From Methylohalobius sp964654415 (lineage in GTDB: Bacteria; Pseudomonadota; Gammaproteobacteria; Methylococcales; Methylothermaceae): a stretch of DNA of 64,000 nt. The notes below the pieces were generated by a model. It was not told the origin of the DNA, did no database searches, and saw nothing but the letters and a program-made list of their open reading frames with translations. The stretch is taken from assembly GCA_964654415.1 (NCBI GenBank), contig CAZZIP010000012.1, forward strand, positions 1-64,000, given 5' to 3'. Below, piece by piece: positions 57,899 to 64,000 of the stretch (positions are counted from its first letter, which is position 1; each line of letters opens with the position of its first letter). The position numbers and the translations under genes were made by a program.

Positions 57899-58303
57899 CT
57901 AAATGCGAAGGCGCAGGGTGATCAGGTAAGTTTGGCTTCCGGCAAGCCAGACCGAAGGGCAAAAGGAAAAAACGGCGGGTGGATTGGAGAGTTGGGCCAC
58001 ATCTTCCCTGACGATCGGCGCAGGCGGCGCTTGAGGAGAATAAAGCAGCTTGAAGACCTGCCCGATCGGCGATGCTTGGGCCTCTGCTTCAGTTTCCTGG
58101 GAGACCTCGCAGCAGCTTGCTTGCTGCGCCTTGGCCTGGTGCTGGCAGCTGCCGCTTCGACACGGATTTTCCTTCTTGTGGCAGCAGCAAGTGTATTGTT
58201 TGTGTCCCCCTGCCTGGCAGGCGAACACCAAGCGCGGTGGCGCCAGCATTCCGACCAGGATCAGCAGGACGACCGCGAGGCGAAAAATAAAGCGTTGAGA
58301 CAT
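57899..58303 (-). CDS. Secreted Cys/His-rich protein of the metal operon
   Basis: The 134-residue protein has signal peptide FRLAVVLLILVGMLAPPRLVFA. The mature start is dense in Cys and His: CQAGGHKQYTCCCHKKENPC, then RSGSCQHQAKAQQASCC. The remaining 75 residues are unremarkable. About ten Cys suggest a periplasmic metal-binding or metal-buffering protein. It lies between merR and cusB on the same strand. I know no family name for it; the function is inferred from composition and neighbours. Confidence 0.7.
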   Translation of the reverse strand: MSQRFIFRLAVVLLILVGMLAPPRLVFACQAGGHKQYTCCCHKKENPCRSGSCQHQAKAQQASCCEVSQETEAEAQASPIGQVFKLLYSPQAPPAPIVREDVAQLSNPPAVFSFCPSVWLAGSQTYLITLRLRI

Positions 58304-58354
58304 AAGCTCAAACTAACACGAGGCACGCGGGTGGTCAATGGCTCAAGTAAAGGA

Positions 58355-58756
58355 TCATCCAAGTTCGAGCATCGCGATTAGGGGGCAGTGAACCTGGCCC
58401 TGGATCTGGTCGCAGCGCGCGACTAAGTCTAGCAAGGCGCGCTCGATGCGCTCCAGGTCAGCGATTTTTGCGCGCACGTCTTCGAGCTTGCGCTGTGCCA
58501 GCTCGCGCGCCTCGGCGCAATGGGTGCCGTCCTCCAATTTCAGAAGCTGCCCGATTTCTTCCAGGCTGAATCCCAAGCGCTTGGCGGCCTGGATAAATTT
58601 CAAGCGCGCTACCATCTCCTGGCTGTAGCGGCGGATGCTGCCGTAAGGCCGCGCGGGTTTAGGCAGAAGCCCTAGGCGCTGGTAAAACCGGATGGTCTCT
58701 ACATTGACTCCGCACGCTTTGGCGACCTGGCCGATGGTCAAAGATTTTTCTGCCAT
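58355..58756 (-). CDS. merR: MerR mercury-responsive regulator
   Basis: The 133-residue protein has the MerR winged helix (LTIGQVAKACGVNVETIRFY) and a dimer helix. The three Hg-binding Cys are C80, C115 and C124, in the same relation as C82, C117 and C126 of Tn501 MerR. It controls the promoter at 61163-61194. It lies after merA instead of divergent from merT, so it is made from the operon it controls. It begins 7 bases after the merA stop. Confidence 0.92.
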   Translation of the reverse strand: MAEKSLTIGQVAKACGVNVETIRFYQRLGLLPKPARPYGSIRRYSQEMVARLKFIQAAKRLGFSLEEIGQLLKLEDGTHCAEARELAQRKLEDVRAKIADLERIERALLDLVARCDQIQGQVHCPLIAMLELG

Positions 58757-58763
58757 TTAGGCG

Positions 58764-60467
58764 TTACGCCGCGCAACAGGAAAGCTGCGTTACGTCCTTG
58801 CGGAAGGTCTGGGCGCACAGTTTCAGCCCTTCCACCATGGTAAGGTAAGGGAAAAGCTGGCTTGCCAGCTCGTCTACGCTCATCTGCTGGCGGATTGCCA
58901 GCGCCGCGGTCTGGATCACCTCTCCGCCATTGGGCGCCAGCACCTGGGCGCCGAGCAGCCGGCCGGTTTCCCGCTCGGCGACCAGCTGGATAAACCCCCG
59001 GGTGTCGAAGTTCGCCAAGGCGCGCGGCACGTTGTCCAAGGTAAGGGTGCGACTTTCTACCGAAAAGCCTTGGCGGGCGGCCTCCGCCTCGGTCAGGCCC
59101 ACGCTGGCCACCTGGGGATCGGTGAAGACCACCTGCGGCACGATGGAAAGGTCCAGCCTGGCTTCACCGCCCGTCATGTTGATCGCCGCGCAGCTGCCGG
59201 CTGCCGCGGCCACATACACCAATTGCGGCTGGTTGGTGCAGTCGCCGGCGGCATAGACGTGACAAAGGTTGGTGCGCAGGCGCTCGTCCACAACGATGGC
59301 TCCATTGGCAGCGGTGACTATCCCTGCCCGCTCTAGCCGTAAACTTTCGGTATTGGGAAGCCTACCGGTCGCCACCAGCAAGTGGCTGCCCTCTACCGTC
59401 TCGCCCCCTAAATCCACGACAAACCGCCCGCCGCGCCTGAAACGAAAGCGCGTGTAAGCTACGCTTTTGGCTGCTGTGTGGGTGAGTACCCGGATGCCTT
59501 CCTCCTCCAGATAGCGCTTTAAGCTCTCCCCCAGCTTGGGGTCCTGGCGGGGAAGAAGCCCCAAAAGCTCGATGATGGTAACCTGCGCTCCAAGGCGAGA
59601 AAACGCCTGGCCCAGCTCTAGCCCGATGGCCGACCCCCCAAGCACGATCAGGTGCTCGGGGATGGTCTCGGCCATCAACGCTTCGGTAGAAGTCCAGTAG
59701 GGCGTCCCTTTAAGCCCGGGAATAGGGGGAGGAACCGGGACGGCCCCCGTGGCGATGAGGATGCGGTCTGGAGTAAGCTGCCGCACGCTGCCGTCTGCGG
59801 CCGCCACTTCCAAGGTGTAGGCATCCTTGAAAGACGCCTGACCAGTGAGGAGCTCCAGGTTCGGATTGGCATTTAGGATGCTTTGGTATTTGAGAAAGCG
59901 CAGCTCCTCAACGCGCGCTTGTTGCTGCGCCAAAAGCGCCGCTCGGTCGATGCGGCGCAAGGCCAATTTCAACCCCCAAAACGGATTGCAGCGCGCAAGA
60001 TGGGCCAGGTGTGCTGCCTGGATCAGGATCTTGGAAGGCACGCAGCCTGTGTTGACGCAGGTGCCCCCTAAGGTGCCCTGCTCGATCAAGGTCACCTTTG
60101 CCCCCGCTTCGGCGGCGCGGATGGCGCAGGCAAAGGCAGACGCCCCAGAACCGATGACGGCGATATGCAGATCCGATCTTTTATGGTCGGCGGCTGGAGC
60201 GTAACCTTTAGGAAGGTTCTTTTCGCGCGCCTCAAGCGGTTCGGCACCAAAGCCTTTGGCGGTTACCGCTTCAAGCAGCCTGGAGAGCGGCACCGGGAAA
60301 GCCGTCTCGATCCGCGCCAGAGCTTCTTCATAGGAAACCTTCGCCTTAACGACGCCGGGTATGTCCTGCAACGCTTGCTCGACGGAGTGGACACAATCCT
60401 TGCAGTGCATCCCGCGGATGCGCAACTCAATGCTTGGACGGCCCGTCAAGCTCCCTGTTGACGGCAT
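58764..60467 (-). CDS. merA: Mercuric reductase
   Basis: The 567-residue flavoenzyme reduces Hg(II) to Hg(0) with NADPH. The N-terminal heavy-metal domain has GMHCKDC (C22, C25). The FAD motif is IAVIGSGASAFACAIRA, the active-site pair C137/C142 lies in GGTCVNTGCVPSK, and the C-terminal pair is C564-C565 (QLSCCAA). FPYLTMVEGLKL with the active Tyr is present. It is the third gene of merT-merP-merA. Confidence 0.96.
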   Translation of the reverse strand: MPSTGSLTGRPSIELRIRGMHCKDCVHSVEQALQDIPGVVKAKVSYEEALARIETAFPVPLSRLLEAVTAKGFGAEPLEAREKNLPKGYAPAADHKRSDLHIAVIGSGASAFACAIRAAEAGAKVTLIEQGTLGGTCVNTGCVPSKILIQAAHLAHLARCNPFWGLKLALRRIDRAALLAQQQARVEELRFLKYQSILNANPNLELLTGQASFKDAYTLEVAAADGSVRQLTPDRILIATGAVPVPPPIPGLKGTPYWTSTEALMAETIPEHLIVLGGSAIGLELGQAFSRLGAQVTIIELLGLLPRQDPKLGESLKRYLEEEGIRVLTHTAAKSVAYTRFRFRRGGRFVVDLGGETVEGSHLLVATGRLPNTESLRLERAGIVTAANGAIVVDERLRTNLCHVYAAGDCTNQPQLVYVAAAAGSCAAINMTGGEARLDLSIVPQVVFTDPQVASVGLTEAEAARQGFSVESRTLTLDNVPRALANFDTRGFIQLVAERETGRLLGAQVLAPNGGEVIQTAALAIRQQMSVDELASQLFPYLTMVEGLKLCAQTFRKDVTQLSCCAA

Positions 60468-60500
60468 AGCCGCGTCTCCTTGATTCTTAGCAGACCGCTT

Positions 60501-60773
60501 TTACTCGCGCACCGTCGAAGGGTAGCCGGCGTCGGTCGTCGCCTTAACCAGCGCCTCCGGTTGAGTTTGGTCGGGGTCGTAGGTGACGGTGGCGGTTTTG
60601 CTGGAAAAATCGACTTCTACTTTGCTCACCCCGGAAACCTTCTCCAGTGCCTTTTTGACCGCCAAAGGGCACAGTTCGCAGCTCATATTTTTAACGTCTA
60701 AGGTGACCGTCTTAGGTTCGCCAGAAAATGCCGTCAAGGGCAAAGCCAACAGAAAAGCAAGCAATCTACGCAT
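60501..60773 (-). CDS. merP: Periplasmic mercury-binding protein
   Basis: The 90-residue protein has signal peptide RRLLAFLLALPLTAFS and an HMA fold with NMSCELCPLAVKKALE (C32, C35). AAAGGAGG lies before the ATG at 60773. It passes Hg(II) to MerT. A longer in-frame reading upstream (to 60851) overlaps merT and lacks a ribosome-binding site. Confidence 0.92.
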   Translation of the reverse strand: MRRLLAFLLALPLTAFSGEPKTVTLDVKNMSCELCPLAVKKALEKVSGVSKVEVDFSSKTATVTYDPDQTQPEALVKATTDAGYPSTVRE

Positions 60774-60784
60774 CGCAACCTCCT

Positions 60785-61129
60785 TTAGTAGAACAGCAGG
60801 ACAAGCCAAGGTGTAGCCAGAAGACCCAGCGCCGATCCGGCGACGATCCAAAATACCAAGCGCTGGCGCTTAAGCACGGCCAGGTCGGCACAAGGCCGAT
60901 CTGAAGCACAGGCCTTGGGCCTAAAGTAGAGCTGGTAAAACGCCAGACTCAAAAACAGCACAGTCAAGCCAATGAAAATCGGCCGGTAAGGCGCCATCGC
61001 GGTCAGGGAACTTAGCCAGCTGCCGGTTATCCCTAAGCTCACCAACACCAGCGGCAAGACGCAGCACATTGAGGCGCCGACTGCCGCCAAAACGCTCGCC
61101 ACTAGCGAGTTTTTTTCGTTCAGCCGCAT
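60785..61129 (-). CDS. merT: Mercuric transport protein
   Basis: The 114-residue inner-membrane protein has three helices. The first carries the vicinal Cys pair C22-C23 in GASMCCVLPLVLVSLG, and a cytoplasmic-loop pair is C74 and C80 (KACASDRPC). YRPIFIGLTVLFL is the MerT signature after helix 1. I placed the start at the ATG at 61129 behind AGGAG; the ATG at 61162 lies on the predicted transcription start. It imports Hg(II) for reduction by MerA. Confidence 0.92.
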   Translation of the reverse strand: MRLNEKNSLVASVLAAVGASMCCVLPLVLVSLGITGSWLSSLTAMAPYRPIFIGLTVLFLSLAFYQLYFRPKACASDRPCADLAVLKRQRLVFWIVAGSALGLLATPWLVLLFY

Positions 61130-61162
61130 CGTCTTGACTCCTAGAGCCTGTTTCTTTGGCAT

Positions 61163-61194
61163 TATTTAAACCCCGTACCTAAGTACGGGGTCAA
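61163..61194 (-). promoter_or_regulatory. MerR-controlled promoter with 19-bp spacer
   Basis: On the minus strand TTGACC (61194-61189), a 19-base spacer holding the dyad CCCCGTAC/GTACGGGG (61171-61190), and TTAAAT (61169-61164) form a textbook MerR-type promoter. The long spacer keeps it silent until metal-bound MerR untwists it. It faces merT. Confidence 0.88.
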
Positions 61195-61443
61195 GCAAAC
61201 TTCAATGCTACTCAAGCTGCTGTTGACTTAGACCGCTGGTCTACTTCCAGTTTCAGATCAGCAGCGCGTTGGGCGAGATAAGATGGATGACCTTGAGAAG
61301 GATCACCTCGGCTTTGGTTAAAGCCTCAAGGCCTCGGCCAATTCCTCCTCGGCCAGTCAGGTGAGCGTTAAGGTTCACGGCTTAATAACCGGCCAGTGGG
61401 TAAGGATGTTTCGCCGAGGAAAATCGAGCTTTACGCCTAAAAG
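61195..61443. other. Gap between mer operon and atpC
   Basis: No supported gene. On the minus strand a 40-codon open stretch (about 61384-61262, starting VNLNAHLTGRGG) is unrecognised and has no ribosome-binding site. AGCTTT/AAAGCT with a 7-base loop just after the atpC stop could be a weak terminator. A GACC-GCT-GGTC dyad lies near 61231. Confidence 0.4.
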
Positions 61444-61878
61444 CTATTTTTCAAATTTCCCTTTGTTCTTCTTGTATCGCTCCAAAATCTGGAGTTGCCG
61501 GATAGCTTCGGCCAATTCCGCTTGAGCTTTAGCATAGTCGATTTTTCCAGAGCGGTCCCTCAATGCTTCCTCAGCACGCCGTTTGGCCTCCAGAGCAGCT
61601 GCCTCGTCGATATCTCGGGCCCGAAGTGCGGTATCAGCGAGGATCGTAACTACGTGAGGCTGAACTTCGATGAGGCCACCCGAGACATAGAACGGGAGTT
61701 CCTCGTTCTGGCTCAGTTTGACTCGAACCGCGCCGGGACGGAGGCGGGAGAGAAATGGGGCGTGGCGGGGAGCAATACCCACCTCACCCAACTCAGCCGG
61801 AGCAAACACCATCTCTGCCTGCCCCGAGTAAATCTCCTCTTCCACACTCACGATGTTGACATGAATGGTCATAGCCAT
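61444..61878 (-). CDS. atpC: ATP synthase F1 epsilon subunit
   Basis: The 144-residue protein has the beta-sandwich VNIVSVEEEIYSGQAEMVFA, GEVGIAPRHAPFLSRLRPG, and a C-terminal helical hairpin (AALEAKRRAEEALRDRSGKI onward). It couples the gamma rotor and inhibits the F1 motor. It is the last gene of the atp operon and ends about 250 bases before the mer promoter. Confidence 0.95.
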   Translation of the reverse strand: MAMTIHVNIVSVEEEIYSGQAEMVFAPAELGEVGIAPRHAPFLSRLRPGAVRVKLSQNEELPFYVSGGLIEVQPHVVTILADTALRARDIDEAAALEAKRRAEEALRDRSGKIDYAKAQAELAEAIRQLQILERYKKNKGKFEK

Positions 61879-61888
61879 AGCACCTACC

Positions 61889-63271
61889 TTATGCTGCTAG
61901 TTTTTTGGCCTTTTCCAGCGCCTCGTCGATTGTCCCTACCATGTAAAATGCTTGCTCCGGAATCTCATCGTACTCGCCGTCGACAATGCCTTTAAAACCG
62001 CGGATCGTTTCCTTCAACGGGACATATTTACCCGGCGTGCCGGTGAACACTTCCGCTACGAAGAACGGCTGCGACAGGAACCTTTGGATCTTGCGCGCCC
62101 GGGACACGGTCAATTTGTCTTCTTCAGAAAGCTCGTCCATGCCTAGAATCGCGATGATGTCGCGCAGTTCCTTGTACCGCTGCAAGGTGGACTGCACCCG
62201 TCGCGTCACCTCATAGTGCTCGTGGCCGATCACCAGCGGGTCCAGCTGCCGGCTGGTGGAATCTAAAGGATCCACCGCCGGATAAATGCCAAGCTCAGCA
62301 ATCTGGCGCGATAGCACCACAGTTGCGTCCAAATGCGCGAAAGTAGTCGCAGGCGAGGGGTCAGTCAAGTCGTCGGCAGGCACATACACCGCCTGAATCG
62401 AGGTGATCGAACCGGTGCGGGTAGAGGTGATGCGCTCTTGCAGCATCCCCATTTCCTCCGCCAGGGTCGGCTGATAACCCACCGCTGATGGCATCCGTCC
62501 GAGCAAGGCCGAAACTTCTACTCCGGCCAGGGTATAACGATAGATGTTGTCGATGAACAAGAGTACGTCGCGTCCCTCGTCGCGGAAGCGCTCGGCGATG
62601 GTCAACCCAGTCAGCCCCACACGCAGACGGTTGCCGGGTGGCTCGTTCATCTGGCCATAAACCAAAGCCACCTTATCCAATACTTTGGATTCCTGCATTT
62701 CATGGTAAAAGTCGTTGCCTTCTCGAGTCCTTTCGCCCACGCCGGCAAACACCGAGTAACCCGCGTGCTCGATGGCAATATTGCGAATGAGTTCCATCAT
62801 GTTCACCGTCTTGCCCACGCCGGCACCGCCGAACAGCCCGACTTTTCCCCCTTTGGCGAACGGACAGATCAGGTCGATCACCTTGATGCCGGTTTCCAAC
62901 AACTCGGTAGCAGGCGCTTGCTCTTCGTAGCTAGGCGGCTTGCGGTGAATAGGCCAGCGCTCCTTCTCCCCAATCGGCCCCTTCTCGTCAATGGGCTCCC
63001 CTAATACGTTCATGATCCTGCCCAACGTCTCCTTGCCTACCGGCACAGAAATCGGTGCGCCGGTATTGGTTACCGAAAGGCCGCGACGCAAGCCGTCAGT
63101 ACTGCCCATGGCCACCGTCCGAACCACACCATCGCCCAACTGCTGTTGGACTTCTAAGGTCAAGCCCACGCCGTCCACTTTCAACGCATCATAAACTTTG
63201 GGCAAAGCTCCGCGAGGGAATTCCACGTCCACGACGGCGCCGATGATTTGAATGATCTTACCCGAATTCAT
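61889..63271 (-). CDS. atpD: ATP synthase F1 beta subunit
   Basis: The 460-residue catalytic subunit has Walker A GGAGVGKT with catalytic GERTREGND, DELSEEDKLTVSRARKIQRF near the C-terminus, and YVPADDLTDPSPATTFAHLD. It makes ATP at the F1 ring. Normal length. It lies 10 bases upstream of atpC. Confidence 0.98.
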   Translation of the reverse strand: MNSGKIIQIIGAVVDVEFPRGALPKVYDALKVDGVGLTLEVQQQLGDGVVRTVAMGSTDGLRRGLSVTNTGAPISVPVGKETLGRIMNVLGEPIDEKGPIGEKERWPIHRKPPSYEEQAPATELLETGIKVIDLICPFAKGGKVGLFGGAGVGKTVNMMELIRNIAIEHAGYSVFAGVGERTREGNDFYHEMQESKVLDKVALVYGQMNEPPGNRLRVGLTGLTIAERFRDEGRDVLLFIDNIYRYTLAGVEVSALLGRMPSAVGYQPTLAEEMGMLQERITSTRTGSITSIQAVYVPADDLTDPSPATTFAHLDATVVLSRQIAELGIYPAVDPLDSTSRQLDPLVIGHEHYEVTRRVQSTLQRYKELRDIIAILGMDELSEEDKLTVSRARKIQRFLSQPFFVAEVFTGTPGKYVPLKETIRGFKGIVDGEYDEIPEQAFYMVGTIDEALEKAKKLAA

Positions 63272-63311
63272 TTACAATTCCTCTTGAAGACCTGATGGTT
63301 CCTAATCTGAA

Positions 63312-64000
63312 TCACTGAACTGCCGCTGCACCAGATACGATTTCTGAGATTTCCTGAGTGATGGAAGACTGCCTGGCCTTGTTGTATAAAAGCTGCAGCT
63401 CATCGATGAACTTACCGGCATTGTCGGAGGCGCTCTTCATCGCTACCATCCGGGCTGCCTGCTCGCAGGCTTTGTTTTCCACTATCCCCTGGAACACAAT
63501 CGACTCAATATAGCGTATCAGAAGCTCGTCTAGGACTTCCTGAGCATCCGGCTCGTAAATATAGTCCCAATAGTGTTTTAGCTCTTCTTCCGGCGTTTCT
63601 ACCTCAACCGGAAGCAGTTTCTGGATCACTGGCCTTTGGGTCATGGTGTTAACGAATTCGTTGAAAACCAGATAAATCTGATCCAGTTCAGTCCGACTGT
63701 ATTTGTCCAGCATGACCTTGACCGGGCCGATGATGTCCTGAAGGCGAACCTCGTCTTTGAGGTGGGTTAACTGGGCAACGATTCTTGCCCCGATGCTGGA
63801 GAAGAAGGAAACGCCCTTCTGTCCGATAATGCTCAGCTCCAGAGAGGCGCCTTCTTCTTCCCACGCCTTCATCTGGCGCAGCAATCCTCGAAACAGATTG
63901 GCATTCAGCCCTCCGCACAAGCCGCGGTCGGTAGTAATCAACAAGACTCCGATCCGCTTGCCATCGCGGGGAAGCAAGAAAGGATGCCGGTACTCGGGAT
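63312..64000 (-). CDS. atpG: ATP synthase F1 gamma subunit, partial
   Basis: The 3' part of the gamma subunit has EYRHPFLLPRDGKRIGVLLI and TTDRGLCGGLNANLFR, and ends with the conserved C-terminal helix MKSASDNAGKFIDELQLLYN, then KARQSSITQEI. The frame remains open to the window edge, so the N-terminus lies beyond base 64000. It is the central rotor stalk. Its stop lies 40 bases before atpD. Confidence 0.95.
   Translation of the reverse strand, partial: PEYRHPFLLPRDGKRIGVLLITTDRGLCGGLNANLFRGLLRQMKAWEEEGASLELSIIGQKGVSFFSSIGARIVAQLTHLKDEVRLQDIIGPVKVMLDKYSRTELDQIYLVFNEFVNTMTQRPVIQKLLPVEVETPEEELKHYWDYIYEPDAQEVLDELLIRYIESIVFQGIVENKACEQAARMVAMKSASDNAGKFIDELQLLYNKARQSSITQEISEIVSGAAAVQ

Noticed and set aside
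61130..61162. MerT start at 61162
   Set aside because: It coincides with the predicted transcription start; the ATG at 61129 has AGGAG upstream.

Overview
The window looks like chromosomal DNA of a Gram-negative proteobacterium, most likely beta- or gammaproteobacterial. The evidence is the YggX Fe-trafficking protein, DmeF-type metal efflux, MoxR/DUF58/TgpA cluster, lipoprotein lytic transglycosylase, outer-membrane porin, CusBA/MerTPA systems, sigma54-type promoters on nitrogen genes and a standard F1 ATP synthase order. GC content is high apart from short AT-rich promoters. No rRNA, CRISPR array, integrase or transposase was seen; there is one tRNA (Phe).

Layout. (1) 1-2.4 kb: a decayed accessory patch with two broken WGR-domain copies, a frameshifted VapC with intact VapB, an orphan antitoxin-like gene and a DmeF exporter. 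(2) 2.6-6.3 kb: MoxR ATPase, DUF58 protein and TgpA-like transglutaminase in one overlapping operon. (3) 6.4-12.3 kb: a surface-polysaccharide cluster (flippase, four glycosyltransferases, a methyltransferase gutted by an internal deletion). (4) 12.4-12.8 kb: yggX and tRNA-Phe. (5) 12.9-27.9 kb: a one-strand defence island. Its core is DUF499 ATPase, DUF3780 protein, DUF1156 DNA methylase and PLD-SNF2 helicase, the set known as anti-phage-associated and DISARM-related. Two tightly coupled modules sit inside it: TIGR04255 / unknown / PIN, and HEPN-like / KGGVGR ParA-like ATPase / P-loop ATPase. The methylase carries an in-frame nonsense codon, the upstream RHH regulator is broken, and palindromic repeats are scattered through the island, two of them in frame inside genes.

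(6) 28.0-32.0 kb: an SDR protein, aconitase and an FAD oxidoreductase. (7) 32.1-49.9 kb: a large nitrate-assimilation region: NasA, NirB, NirD, a PhzF-like protein, an ANTAR antiterminator, a MOT1 molybdate transporter, a membrane FAD/[2Fe-2S] protein, an 11-heme cytochrome, a DUF3365 heme protein, a globin, an NrtABD-type nitrate importer and a porin. Five good sigma54 (-24/-12) motifs head its transcription units, and two of these run almost at once into strong terminator hairpins sharing the same stem sequence. This suggests NtrC-type activation plus antitermination by the ANTAR protein. (8) 49.9-52.2 kb: a lytic transglycosylase and an unknown membrane protein. (9) 52.3-53.2 kb: arsR-arsC. 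(10) 53.1-61.2 kb: a one-strand metal-resistance operon reading merT-merP-merA-merR-Cys-rich protein-cusB-cusA from a textbook MerR promoter. (11) 61.4-64.0 kb: atpG (partial)-atpD-atpC.

The nitrate genes form a coherent path. The porin and ABC importer bring nitrate in, MOT1 supplies molybdate for the molybdenum cofactor, NasA reduces nitrate to nitrite and NirBD reduces nitrite to ammonium. The membrane flavoprotein, multiheme cytochrome, heme protein and globin probably add an electron-transfer or nitric-oxide/redox branch that I cannot assign precisely.
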